Source: Pseudomonadota bacterium (GTDB lineage: Bacteria; Pseudomonadota; Gammaproteobacteria; Burkholderiales; Burkholderiaceae_D). From it: 5,852 bases of DNA. Below the pieces are notes generated by a model that was given only the letters and a program-made list of their open reading frames with translations, was not told the origin of the DNA and did not search any database. Below, one piece after another: positions 1-5,852 of the stretch (positions are counted from its first letter, which is position 1; each line of letters opens with the position of its first letter). A program made the translations under genes and the position numbers. The stretch lies in contig JAFECY010000038.1 of NCBI GenBank assembly GCA_018241865.1, positions 1-5,852 on the forward strand. The letters run 5' to 3'.

Positions 1-1269
1 CAGACGATCGCGCGACAATAAAATGAGAATGACAAATGCAGGAACAGCGAGGCTAAGCAATAGCCTCATTGGGAGAGCGCGACAAAGTGCCACACCCATC
101 AAGATAAAGCCGGGTGCCCAGAGATAACTCCGGTAAAGGACGAAAGGTTCGCGGAATCGAATACTCACGAGTTCCGTGAAAAAGAGCAGCCAGGAATAAA
201 ACAGACCACACCCAAAAAGCGCGGCTGCCCCACCACGTTTTAATAAAACCAGCCCGGTGATTGGACATCCGAGAAAGAAAAACGCTTTGATGAAGAACCA
301 CCAATTTGTGAAGAGCGCGGCAAAATCAATTCGCATGTCGGCAGAAAGCATGCGCACATCAGGAATTGCCCAATAACTGAGGTAATCGAAAAAGAAACTC
401 ATTTGCATGATGATGCTTGTCGGCCATTTTCCGACATGCATTCCCAGTATTGAAAAATGCGGCATCTGGGCGATTATGGTATCTGCCGCTGGCTCATACG
501 ATGTGGCGATTACAGTTGTGGCAACGCGCACGGCAGCGATGGCTGAGGGAATGCAAAGCAGGAAATATAGTCCGATCCGTTTTGCTTTCGTGCGTAAATC
601 GCCATCATAAAGTGCAGTCATGACCGCAGCTGCTGCGGGCAACATGATGGCATGTTCTTTGGAATAAACTGCGGCTGCATAAAATACAGCGGCAGTAATG
701 ACATCGGCGGTACGGTTTTCGGCAAAAGCACGACGGAAAAACCAGAGTGACAATAAAGAAAATAAAGTTGCAAACAAGATGGTGCGTTGGACAAGATAGC
801 CTGCGCCATACACGGCAACTGGGTTGAGGGCGAACCAAGTGGCACCTAGAAAGGCAATGATCGTTATTTTGATGGATTGCTGTTTGTCAGCGTCTGTAGC
901 AGGGTTGCTCAAGGGGAATGCCTGCCGTTGCAGGGCGATAAGCAACGCAAAGAGCATCCAAGAGCAAAGAATGTGAAGTGCTAGGCTGACAATGCGGTTT
1001 GCTTCAATTGAACCGAATAAAACTTGGATCAGGCCGATAGTGAAGTATGGGAAAGTCCGGGGTCGGCCAAATGGTGTATGTGCAAAGTCATAGACCGTCA
1101 GGTTGTTATATAAACCTGCATCATCGAATACCGGCGCGTTATGAAAAAAAGGCGCGTATAGCAGTGTTGCGAGCAGAGCGATGATGAGAGCGCAAAGGAC
1201 GGGCAATCGATAACGGTTAAGCATGGTGAATGAGGTCGGAAAAGAAAAATAAAGAATGAAATTTTTCAT
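1..1269 (-). CDS. Polytopic membrane protein, GT-C / TMTC-like glycosyltransferase candidate (3' end outside window)
   Basis: The frame is open to the left edge without a stop, giving 423 codons from the ATG at 1269, so the C-terminus is missing. The protein is very hydrophobic, with many probable transmembrane segments; the first is near residues 22-40. A loop after it carries an acidic FDD motif (48-50), followed by RPRTFPYF (69-76), [10 protein letters not shown] (158-167), [10 protein letters not shown] (202-211), ADMRIDFA (310-317) and [12 protein letters not shown] (376-387). An acidic pair in the first external loop, a QR-containing helix and an SKE segment recall GT-C membrane glycosyltransferases of the TMTC/O-mannosyltransferase type, which use lipid-linked sugars. 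This is recognised from motifs only. The 1269 start overlaps the moaC stop (ATGA). An in-frame ATG at 1224 is a real alternative with shorter N-terminus; neither has a clear Shine-Dalgarno. Base composition is lower in GC than the neighbours (28/60 at 1-60 and 22/60 at 721-780), suggesting different ancestry. An O-antigen or pilin glycosylation enzyme is also possible. Confidence 0.8.
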   Translation of the reverse strand, partial: MKNFILYFSFPTSFTMLNRYRLPVLCALIIALLATLLYAPFFHNAPVFDDAGLYNNLTVYDFAHTPFGRPRTFPYFTIGLIQVLFGSIEANRIVSLALHILCSWMLFALLIALQRQAFPLSNPATDADKQQSIKITIIAFLGATWFALNPVAVYGAGYLVQRTILFATLFSLLSLWFFRRAFAENRTADVITAAVFYAAAVYSKEHAIMLPAAAAVMTALYDGDLRTKAKRIGLYFLLCIPSAIAAVRVATTVIATSYEPAADTIIAQMPHFSILGMHVGKWPTSIIMQMSFFFDYLSYWAIPDVRMLSADMRIDFAALFTNWWFFIKAFFFLGCPITGLVLLKRGGAAALFGCGLFYSWLLFFTELVSIRFREPFVLYRSYLWAPGFILMGVALCRALPMRLLLSLAVPAFVILILLSRDRL

Positions 1270-1817
1270 GTGGCAGAATTTTCTGATTGTGTAGAGAGTG
1301 GGGGGGGATTGTTATCGCTTACCCACGCCCCCGATTTGCCGCCATGTTTTTCCAATACACGAATATCCCGCATCACCATCCCCCTATCCACCGCCTTGCA
1401 CATATCATAAATCGTCAACAACCCCACCTGCACCGCCGTCAAGGCTTCCATTTCCACGCCGGTCTGGCCGTGCGTTTCCACTGTGGCGGTGCAGAGGATG
1501 CTTGAGCCGGGTTCGTCTATGGCAAATTCTACCGCCACTCGCGTCAACGCCAGCGGATGGCAAAGGGGAATCAAATCGCTGGTGCGTTTTGCGCCCATGA
1601 TTGCGGCGATGCGCGCCACGCCTAGCACGTCGCCTTTTTTCGCATTGCCGGATTGGACGAGCGCCAAGGTTGCCGCTTGCATGTGGATGCGGCCGCTGGC
1701 GATGGCGATGCGGTGGCTGGCCGCTTTGTCGCCGACATCGACCATGTGGGCTTGGCCGGCGGCGTCGAAATGGCTGAGGGCCGATACGTCGAGGGATACG
1801 GTTTTTTTGTCGGGCAT
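1266..1817 (-). CDS. moaC: Cyclic pyranopterin monophosphate synthase MoaC
   Basis: MoaC converts the MoaA product, 3',8-cyclo-GTP, into cyclic pyranopterin monophosphate in the cytoplasm, an early step of molybdenum cofactor synthesis. The 183-residue protein carries the family signatures in order: HMVDV (24-28), KKGDV (60-64), [14 protein letters not shown] (76-89), [10 protein letters not shown] (119-128) and YDMCKAV (137-143). By comparison with E. coli MoaC, the catalytic residues correspond to K61, H87, E122, E124, D138 and K141. The start at 1817 places the conserved part about 20 residues in, as usual; an upstream in-frame ATG at 1907 would add 30 unrelated residues and lie inside the divergent gene. 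E. coli MoaC has 161 residues; the excess here is a short N-terminal piece and a low-complexity tail ([15 protein letters not shown]) encoded partly by a run of eight C. No moaA, moaB, moaD or moaE is visible nearby. Confidence 0.96.
   Translation of the reverse strand: MPDKKTVSLDVSALSHFDAAGQAHMVDVGDKAASHRIAIASGRIHMQAATLALVQSGNAKKGDVLGVARIAAIMGAKRTSDLIPLCHPLALTRVAVEFAIDEPGSSILCTATVETHGQTGVEMEALTAVQVGLLTIYDMCKAVDRGMVMRDIRVLEKHGGKSGAWVSDNNPPPLSTQSENSAT
1300..1307 (-). repeat. Homopolymeric C8 tract near the 3' end of moaC
   Basis: Eight consecutive C on the coding strand of moaC encode part of the proline triplet in its non-conserved tail. The zero frame ends at the TGA at 1268-1266. A -1 slip on the tract, or a gain of one C, moves the reader into a frame that stays open through ATG 1269 into the downstream membrane protein. 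Functional use is unproven; the tract is also a place where sequencing or replication slippage is likely. Confidence 0.6.
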
Positions 1818-1839
1818 GAGTAACAAAATATGACGTGGC

Positions 1840-1867
1840 TTGAACGATGGGAAGAGGCAGGTATCAT
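1840..1867 (+). promoter_or_regulatory. Weak sigma70-like promoter candidate for the M48 protease gene
   Basis: TTGAAC (1840-1845) and TATCAT (1862-1867) are separated by 16 bases on the plus strand. The -10 hexamer occupies almost the same bases as the opposing moaC -10. Initiation would fall near the GTG at 1874, leaving almost no leader, so this reading is doubtful. A second weak pair, TTGTCG (1807-1812) and TATGAC (1829-1834), also 16 bases apart, would give a leader of about 30 bases and is a competing choice. Confidence 0.22.
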
Positions 1868-1871
1868 AGCA
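1863..1871 (-). promoter_or_regulatory. Extended -10 promoter candidate for moaC
   Basis: The minus strand reads TGCTATGAT here, a TGn extension followed by a -10 hexamer with five of six consensus bases. The position 17 bases upstream (GGAAGC) does not resemble a -35 box, as is common for extended -10 promoters. Transcription would start near 1856 and give a leader of about 39 bases before the moaC ATG at 1817. This also argues against the 1907 start, which lies upstream of the predicted transcript start. The motif overlaps the likely start of the divergent protease gene. Confidence 0.45.
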
Positions 1872-1873
1872 CC

Positions 1874-3418
1874 GTGAATCCGCAAGCTTCCCGCCAGAAA
1901 CAGGCATTTTTTCCTGCTGCGCTGCGCCGCCGCGCTGTCGCGGCTGCTTTGCTGTTGTGTCTGTTGCCGTCTGTGTTGGCGCCGGTGCGCGCCGCTGCCC
2001 AGAATCTGCCCAACTTGGGCGATACCGAACGCGAAGAATTGTCGCCGACCGCGGAACGCAAGTTGGGCGAGCAAGTCATGCGCGAGATTCGGCGCGACCG
2101 CGATTACCTCAACGATGCACCCACTCTCGAATACTTGAATAATTTCGGCGCGACGCTGTTGGCGGCGCATCCCGAGGCGCGCGGCGAGGCCGGTTTCGAT
2201 TTCTTTTTCTTTGTCGTGCGCGATCCGACGCTGAACGCTTTCGCCTTGCCGGGCGGTTTCATCGGCGTGCATTCGGCCTTGGTGTTGGCGGCACAGTCCG
2301 AATCGGAATTGGCATCGGTGTTGGCGCACGAGATCGGCCACGTTGCGCAACGTCATATCGCGCGGATGCTGGGCAAGCAACGCCAGGATTCTTTGATTCC
2401 GTTGGCGAGTATGTTGCTGGCGGCTTTGGCGGCGCGCTCCCGCTCGGATGCGTCGGCAGCGTTGATGGTGGGCGGAGAAGGCTTGGCGGCGCAGCGCCAG
2501 TTGAATTTCAGTCGTGATGCCGAGCGCGAGGCCGACCGGGTCGGGCTGCAGATTTTGCGCGACGGCGGTTTCGACGCATCCGGCATGGTGGCGTTTTTCG
2601 GCCGTATGCAAAATGCGACGCGCGCTTATTCCGATGCGCCGCCTTTCCTCAGTTCGCACCCGATGACTACCGAGCGCATGGCCGACATTCAGGCGCGCAT
2701 TCGCGGTCAGCGATATCGGCAGCGTGTCGATAGCTTGGATTTTTATCTCATCAAAGCGCGCTTACGCATTTTGCAGGATGACTCGGGCAAAGGTTTGCAG
2801 GAGGCGGCTGATGTGTTCAATAGCGAGCTGGAGCAACGCAACCACAGTCTGACCGTCGCCGCTAAATATGGCTTGGCGCTGATCGCTTTCAAGCAAAGGC
2901 AGTTTGACCAAGCGCAGGCGCTGCTGCAGGAAGCACGCGCAGCGTTGCCGGCGGGGAGCAAACCGAGCCCCGTGCTGACGAGTTTTTCGATCGACTTGAA
3001 ACTGGCGCGGCAACCAGCGGAAGCTTTGCACGAAGCGACGGCGGCGCGTGCGCAATTTCCGCTGTCGCGCGGCATCGCCATGCAATACGCCGATGCCTTG
3101 TTGGCGACCGGGCACAATGAAGAAGCGGCGCGATTTTTGCGCGATCAGAGTCAAATGTATCGGCAAGATTCCGCTTTGCAGGAGCGCTTAGCCAAGGCGT
3201 ATGCGGCCACCGGCAAGCAGGCGCTGCAACACTTGGCGCTGGCGGAATCGTATGCGCTCGACGGCAGTTTGCCGGCGGCGTTGGAGCAGTTGCGCATCGC
3301 ACGTCGTGCGCCGGATGCATCGTTTTACGATCAAGCGCAAATCGACGCACGCGAGCGCGAATTTCAGACGCGGTACAAAGAAGAAGCCAAAGAAAATAAA
3401 GGCCGATTCGGCGGTTGA
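1874..3418 (+). CDS. bepA: BepA/YfgC-like periplasmic M48 metalloprotease with TPR domain
   Basis: The product (514 residues from the GTG at 1874) is a zinc metalloprotease of the type that controls outer-membrane protein quality in the periplasm, degrading or assisting stalled beta-barrel proteins such as LptD. A signal peptide is visible: an arginine-rich start, hydrophobic core at 21-36 ([16 protein letters not shown]) and likely cleavage after the alanines at 40-42. The catalytic motif HEIGH is at 152-156, with the third zinc ligand in an ExxxD motif (E217-D221, in AEREADR). H262 in [12 protein letters not shown] matches the regulatory His switch described for E. coli BepA (H246). Residues about 290-500 form an alpha-helical TPR-like region; E. 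coli BepA has 487 residues. An in-frame ATG at 1847 would add nine residues (MGRGRYHST) and lengthen the n-region; neither start has a well-spaced Shine-Dalgarno. The gene is divergent from moaC and probably monocistronic, since the next gene is convergent. Confidence 0.92.
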   Translation: MNPQASRQKQAFFPAALRRRAVAAALLLCLLPSVLAPVRAAAQNLPNLGDTEREELSPTAERKLGEQVMREIRRDRDYLNDAPTLEYLNNFGATLLAAHPEARGEAGFDFFFFVVRDPTLNAFALPGGFIGVHSALVLAAQSESELASVLAHEIGHVAQRHIARMLGKQRQDSLIPLASMLLAALAARSRSDASAALMVGGEGLAAQRQLNFSRDAEREADRVGLQILRDGGFDASGMVAFFGRMQNATRAYSDAPPFLSSHPMTTERMADIQARIRGQRYRQRVDSLDFYLIKARLRILQDDSGKGLQEAADVFNSELEQRNHSLTVAAKYGLALIAFKQRQFDQAQALLQEARAALPAGSKPSPVLTSFSIDLKLARQPAEALHEATAARAQFPLSRGIAMQYADALLATGHNEEAARFLRDQSQMYRQDSALQERLAKAYAATGKQALQHLALAESYALDGSLPAALEQLRIARRAPDASFYDQAQIDAREREFQTRYKEEAKENKGRFGG

Positions 3419-3512
3419 TGTGCGCGTGCCGCGTGTTTTAAGGCTGCGCAGTAGCTTATTCAGTGTGACTTTACACATTCGTAATCCTGGCGACAGTGGC
3501 ACTACCTGTACC

Positions 3513-3533
3513 CCTTCCCCTTCAAGGGGAAGG
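3513..3533. repeat. Left hairpin of the inverted-repeat element
   Basis: CCTTCCCCTT and AAGGGGAAGG form a perfect 10-base stem around a single C at 3523; a realistic loop would be TTCAA with an 8-base stem. It sits 95 bases after the protease stop. No T-run follows on the plus strand, so it is not a classical intrinsic terminator, though it may stabilise the mRNA 3' end. Confidence 0.75.
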
Positions 3534-3535
3534 CC

Positions 3536-3556
3536 GGGATGGGGATGGGGTATGGG
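3536..3556 (+). other. G-quadruplex-type motif, plus strand
   Basis: Four runs of three or four G (3536-3538, 3541-3544, 3547-3550, 3554-3556) are separated by loops of 2, 2 and 3 bases, matching the canonical four-run pattern. It would be present in the 3' end of the protease transcript. Folding is a prediction from pattern only. Confidence 0.55.
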
Positions 3557-3567
3557 CACCGCATATT

Positions 3568-3594
3568 CCCCCATCCTCTCCCCTACCCCTCCCC
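3568..3594 (-). other. G-quadruplex-type motif, minus strand
   Basis: On the minus strand four G-runs (3594-3591, 3589-3586, 3583-3580, 3572-3568) are separated by loops of 1, 2 and 7 bases. It is the mirror counterpart of the plus-strand motif and would appear in the 3' end of the transcript of the convergent operon. Confidence 0.5.
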
Positions 3595-3608
3595 TCGAAG
3601 GGGAGGGG
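3586..3608. repeat. Right hairpin of the inverted-repeat element
   Basis: CCCCTCCCCT and AGGGGAGGGG form a perfect 10-base stem around CGA. It is 33 bases downstream of the stop codon of the convergent minus-strand gene. No T-run follows in either direction, so an intrinsic terminator role is not supported. Confidence 0.75.
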
Positions 3609-3641
3609 GGCGCAATAGCAAACTGTCGCTTTAATTCTTGA

Positions 3642-4250
3642 CTACTGCGTAAGTGGAGTAAGGGGCAGCGGCTGACGCACGTAACCGAAGCGGCTTTCCA
3701 TATCGGTACGTGCGATGCGGCCGACTGACAGCACGGTATCGTTATGCCGCCAACGCAATGCCGTGTTGCTTCCGCCGGCCAGCCAGTTCAGCAAATCGGC
3801 GTCACTGACCGGCTTGCCATCCATCTCCAGCCGCGCCAAGCATTGCGCCAGATCGCGGTCGTCGAGTTGCGCCACGATGTGGCCGCTTTGTAGAACCAAG
3901 CCGCCGTCATCGGCAAACCACACTGCTTCGATAACCGGCATCGCCGCGCCGGTATGCAGCACGAAACTTTGCCGCGGATCGGTGCGCGCGATATGCGGTG
4001 TGGTTTCCAAGTTGACATACACGCGTTGCGGACCGTTTTGAAAAAACCAGCGGCCGTGTTCGTCATGTTCGTAATTGCGATTGATGAAGCCGAGCAAGGC
4101 GGGATGCGTCAGCTTGTCGCCCGGCAGTTGCAACGTTTGCGCCCGTTCGTCGCGCATGCGCCAGTTGCCGCGCGCATCGAGCGCCAGCCAGCCGTAGCAA
4201 TGCGGCACGTTCGGCCACTTGGCCAGCGCTTGTTTGACGATGTCGTCCAT
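3642..4250 (-). CDS. Conserved protein of unknown function, last gene of the yheT operon
   Basis: A 202-residue soluble-looking protein without signal peptide or membrane segment. It begins MDDIVKQALAKWPNVPHCYG and contains WLALDARGNWRMRDE (21-35), a FINRNYEHDEHGRWFFQNG stretch (55-73), QRVYVNLE (75-82), VIEAVWFADDGGLVL (106-120) and a C-terminal SRFGYVRQPLPL (186-197). The aromatic, charged and well-spaced composition and regular reading frame argue for a real gene. It looks like a proteobacterial domain of unknown function (possibly Pfam DUF2944, recalled from memory and not verified). No catalytic motif is recognised. The start lies 3 bases after the yheT stop, with only a weak GAAG ahead of it, so translation is probably coupled to yheT. 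The stop faces the inverted-repeat element. Confidence 0.85.
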   Translation of the reverse strand: MDDIVKQALAKWPNVPHCYGWLALDARGNWRMRDERAQTLQLPGDKLTHPALLGFINRNYEHDEHGRWFFQNGPQRVYVNLETTPHIARTDPRQSFVLHTGAAMPVIEAVWFADDGGLVLQSGHIVAQLDDRDLAQCLARLEMDGKPVSDADLLNWLAGGSNTALRWRHNDTVLSVGRIARTDMESRFGYVRQPLPLTPLTQ

Positions 4251-4253
4251 ACT

Positions 4254-5288
4254 TCAGCAGCAACTGACGGCGGCGTAGTCGCCTTGCAGAAAGCGCAGCA
4301 TGCGTTGCGGCAGCCAGTCGAGCCGGCCGGGGAAGGGGCCGGTGGGAAAGCCGACATGGCCGCCGTGCTGCGGAAAGTCCAGCGTCACCGCCGGCGATGC
4401 TTGCTGCGGTAGAAAGGATGGTGGTAGGAAGGGATCGTTTTGCGCATTCATCACCAGCGTTGGCACGGTGATGTCGGGCAAAATCGGTTTGGCGCTGGCG
4501 CGGGTCCAGTAATCCTCGGCGTTGCGGTAGCCGTGCAGCGGCGCGGTGACGACATTGTCGAACGCGTAGAGGTCGCGCGCATTTTGCATTGTGTCGCCGT
4601 CGAACAGGCCGGGGTATTGCAGCAGTTTCTGCGCCGATTTTTGTTTCAAGGTTTTCAGGAAGACCTTGGTGTAGAGCATGTTGATGCCGTGCGACAGCGC
4701 GCCGCCGCTGCCGGTCAAGTCGAGCGGGGCCGACACCGCGCAGGCGGCATCGACGAATTCGGCTTGATGTTGCGATTCGCCGAGCCAGCGCAACAGCGCG
4801 TTGGCACCGAGCGACACGCCGGTGGCGTACAGACGAGGGCATTGCCGCGCCAAGCGCAGGTCGTTGAAGCGGCGCAGCACCCAATCGATTTCGCGTGCAT
4901 CGCCGGAATGGTACATGCGCGGCGCGAGGTTCATCACGCCGGAACAGGTGCGGAAATGCGGCACCGCGCCCGACCAGCCGAGCGCGGCGATGTGCGCCAT
5001 CAGCGCGCGGCTGTAGTGGCTGGCGGACGAACCTTCCAGTCCGTGGAATAGCACGATGAAAGGGTGCCCCGGCTGGCCATCGACGAAATCGACATCGATG
5101 AAATCGCCATCCGGTGTATCCCAGCGTTCGCGCCGGAAGGCGACTGCCGGCTTGGGGATGAAGGTCGCCGTGTAGATCGTTTGCAGGTGGCCGCCGGGCA
5201 GCCAGAAGGGCGCGGCGTATTCCAAGGAGGGCGCGCTTTCCGGTTGCAGCGGTGCGGGCAGGGCGGGGTTGTCGAGGCTGGCGGTCAT
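4254..5288 (-). CDS. yheT: YheT-family alpha/beta hydrolase
   Basis: The 344-residue protein (E. coli YheT is about 340) belongs to the YheT / EMB8-like hydrolases, cytosolic serine hydrolases probably acting on esters, with no settled physiological substrate. Features in order: FWLPGGHLQTIY (28-39), typical of the family N-terminus; the oxyanion-hole region FHGLEGSSAS (81-90); HFRTCSGVMN (111-120); the nucleophile elbow GVSLGAN with S159; the acid in NAQNDPFLP with D285; and the catalytic histidine in QHGGHVGF with H311. The complete Ser-Asp-His triad suggests an active enzyme. The start at 5288 lies 13 bases after the stop of the NTF2-like gene; an in-frame ATG at 5363 would overlap that gene and add 25 residues unlike the family. 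No clear Shine-Dalgarno is seen, so translation may rely on readthrough of ribosomes from upstream. Confidence 0.94.
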   Translation of the reverse strand: MTASLDNPALPAPLQPESAPSLEYAAPFWLPGGHLQTIYTATFIPKPAVAFRRERWDTPDGDFIDVDFVDGQPGHPFIVLFHGLEGSSASHYSRALMAHIAALGWSGAVPHFRTCSGVMNLAPRMYHSGDAREIDWVLRRFNDLRLARQCPRLYATGVSLGANALLRWLGESQHQAEFVDAACAVSAPLDLTGSGGALSHGINMLYTKVFLKTLKQKSAQKLLQYPGLFDGDTMQNARDLYAFDNVVTAPLHGYRNAEDYWTRASAKPILPDITVPTLVMNAQNDPFLPPSFLPQQASPAVTLDFPQHGGHVGFPTGPFPGRLDWLPQRMLRFLQGDYAAVSCC

Positions 5289-5301
5289 GTGAGCAGTGGC
5301 G

Positions 5302-5733
5302 TCAATGCAGCACCGGCGTGTGGAAGGGTTCGTCGGGAATCGCGCCGGGGGCGATGCTGGCATGGTGGAGCGCCATGCGCCAGCCGTGCGGCGTTTTCAC
5401 ATAGACATTAGTGGCGAGAATGTGCACGTCGGTCGGTTCGTTCGGGCCGCGCTGCACTTCTTCGATCACATGATGAATCACGGTCAGCATGTTGTGCACG
5501 GCATGCGTTTGCACCGGACGGATGTGGATGCCGCCGCGCTCGAAGATCGCTTCCCAAGCAGCGCGGATGGCGGCGTGGCCGACCAAGCGCGGCGCACCGG
5601 GGTGAACACAGACGATTTCCTCGTCGTCGGCCCACAGGTTCATTAGGCTGTCGAGATCGGCATGAGACAGCGCATCGTAAAAGGCGGCTTCGATTTCTTC
5701 GACGGTGCCGGTTGGCTTGCGCGTTTTTCCCAT
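5302..5733 (-). CDS. NTF2 / SnoaL-like fold protein
   Basis: The 143-residue protein matches the small alpha+beta cone fold of SnoaL-like or DUF4440-type proteins. An N-terminal helix pair (VEEIEAAFYDALSHADLDSL, 11-30) leads to the characteristic LMNLWADDEEIVCVHPG (30-46), then RLVGHAAIRAAWEAIF (49-64), and beta strands around HAVHNMLTVIHHVIEE (77-92), VHILATNVYVKT (103-114) and WRMALHHASIAPG (118-130). Such proteins are isomerases, hydrolases or simple ligand-binding partners, and the fold alone does not show which. Many His residues (H70, H77, H80, H87, H88, H123, H124) line the probable cavity face. It has a good Shine-Dalgarno and lies between the zf-CHCC gene and yheT in one operon, which suggests a shared pathway but does not name it. 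Confidence 0.9.
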   Translation of the reverse strand: MGKTRKPTGTVEEIEAAFYDALSHADLDSLMNLWADDEEIVCVHPGAPRLVGHAAIRAAWEAIFERGGIHIRPVQTHAVHNMLTVIHHVIEEVQRGPNEPTDVHILATNVYVKTPHGWRMALHHASIAPGAIPDEPFHTPVLH

Positions 5734-5740
5734 GCCGGTT

Positions 5741-5746
5741 TCCTTA
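5741..5746 (-). promoter_or_regulatory. Shine-Dalgarno of the NTF2-like gene, overlapping the preceding stop codon
   Basis: The minus strand reads TAAGGA, where TAA is the stop of the zinc-finger gene and AAGGA is the ribosome binding site, 7 bases before the ATG at 5733. This is the clearest Shine-Dalgarno in the window; it fixes the start and links translation of the two genes. Confidence 0.75.
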
Positions 5747-5852
5747 GTGGCGCTTCAATACCGTGCCGGGTTTCAGGCGATATGCCGTGCCGCAGTAAGG
5801 GCACTTGGCTTCGCCATGCTCCGACATCTCGAGGAAGACGCGCGGGTGCGCC
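5744..5852 (-). CDS. zf-CHCC zinc-finger domain protein (C-terminal part; 5' end outside window)
   Basis: The last 35 residues are visible: AHPRVFLEMSEHGEAKCPYC followed by GTAYRLKPGTVLKRH and a TAA stop. The His in SEHGEAK and the CPYC pair are three of the four zinc ligands of the zf-CHCC domain, related to the mitochondrial complex I subunit NDUFS6/13-kDa protein; the first Cys lies beyond the window. Bacterial members are usually only about 60-70 residues, so around half the gene is seen. Their role is poorly known. It is the most upstream gene of the visible operon, and the promoter must be outside the window. Confidence 0.9.
   Translation of the reverse strand, partial: AHPRVFLEMSEHGEAKCPYCGTAYRLKPGTVLKRH

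Larger units (their letters stand above)
3490..3629. repeat. 140-base inverted-repeat element with 8-base terminal inverted repeats (MITE/REP-like)
   Basis: The element lies between two convergent genes. Its ends are a perfect inverted repeat, GCGACAGT at 3490-3497 and ACTGTCGC at 3622-3629. Inside, the two halves mirror each other: a C/T-rich palindrome, then a G-rich block (left half), and the reverse complement of the same layout on the right. The centre pairs GGATGGGG (3543-3550) with CCCCATCC (3569-3576), helped by TATG/CATA. The halves are similar but not identical, as in an old inverted duplication. No long conserved protein is encoded. It resembles small dispersed palindromic repeats or non-autonomous elements; only a copy-number search can tell. 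TAATCCTG on the left and TAATTCTTG on the right are too imperfect and not flush enough to call a target duplication. Confidence 0.7.

Noticed and set aside
1802..1808. A7 run (minus strand) near the start of moaC as a programmed frameshift site
   Set aside because: It lies at codons 4-6 in the AAA AAA ACC register, not the usual slippery register, and a shift there would only destroy MoaC.
1622..2659. A 345-codon open frame on the minus strand, antisense to the protease and overlapping moaC
   Set aside because: Its translation is rich in Arg, Gln and Ala with no domain features, as expected from the complement of a GC-rich gene. Both opposing genes carry clear family motifs.
3513..3608. Intrinsic (rho-independent) terminators for the two convergent genes
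   Set aside because: Both hairpins are strong, but neither is followed by a T-run on the strand being transcribed.
3482..3640. Possible target-site duplication TAATCCTG / TAATTCTTG around the inverted-repeat element
   Set aside because: The copies differ and the right one is separated from the element end by two bases, so it is not convincing.
3201..3641. A plus-strand open frame running from the protease 3' end through the inverted-repeat element
   Set aside because: It overlaps the protease in another frame and its tail is simply the translated palindromic repeat.
4063..4884. A 273-codon open frame on the minus strand overlapping yheT in another frame
   Set aside because: Low-complexity Arg/Ala-rich translation; the yheT frame contains the full catalytic triad and family motifs.
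4440..5051. A 203-codon open frame on the plus strand antisense to yheT
   Set aside because: Composition is that of a complement-strand shadow (Val, Arg, Gly, Ala rich) with no recognisable domain.
5289..5363. An upstream in-frame start for yheT at 5363
   Set aside because: It would overlap the NTF2-like gene and add 25 residues unlike the YheT family N-terminus, while 5288 fits the usual length.

Overview
The window looks like a bacterial chromosome segment from a betaproteobacterium, most likely Burkholderiales and possibly the Oxalobacteraceae. This is inferred from recognisable protein families and gene order, not from a search. It holds seven protein genes, two of them cut by the window edges. 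No rRNA, tRNA, CRISPR array, transposase or origin was seen.

Layout: (1) Positions 1-1269, minus strand, hold a long membrane protein gene that runs off the left edge. It resembles the GT-C / TMTC-like class of glycosyltransferases and is visibly AT-richer than the rest. (2) Positions 1266-1817, minus strand, are moaC (molybdenum cofactor biosynthesis). Its stop codon overlaps an ATG of the membrane gene in an ATGA arrangement. (3) A 56-base divergent control region (1818-1873) separates moaC from a BepA/YfgC-like periplasmic metalloprotease with a TPR tail (1874-3418, plus strand). (4) A 223-base convergent gap (3419-3641) contains a 140-base inverted-repeat element with 8-base terminal inverted repeats, two strong hairpins and a G-quadruplex-type motif on each strand. 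(5) Positions 3642-5852, minus strand, are a tight run of four genes, in transcription order: a zf-CHCC zinc-finger protein (5' part outside the window), an NTF2/SnoaL-like protein, a YheT-type alpha/beta hydrolase and an uncharacterised 202-residue protein. Gaps are 10, 13 and 3 bases, which suggests one operon.

Most genes are ordinary housekeeping or conserved accessory genes: cofactor synthesis, outer-membrane protein quality control, and a small hydrolase operon of unknown physiological role. The parts that merit a second look are the inverted-repeat element, the coupling of moaC to a compositionally foreign membrane glycosyltransferase-like gene (with an 8-C tract where a -1 slip would fuse the two frames), and the compact divergent promoter region. 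I found no convincing evidence of a wholly new defence or mobile system.
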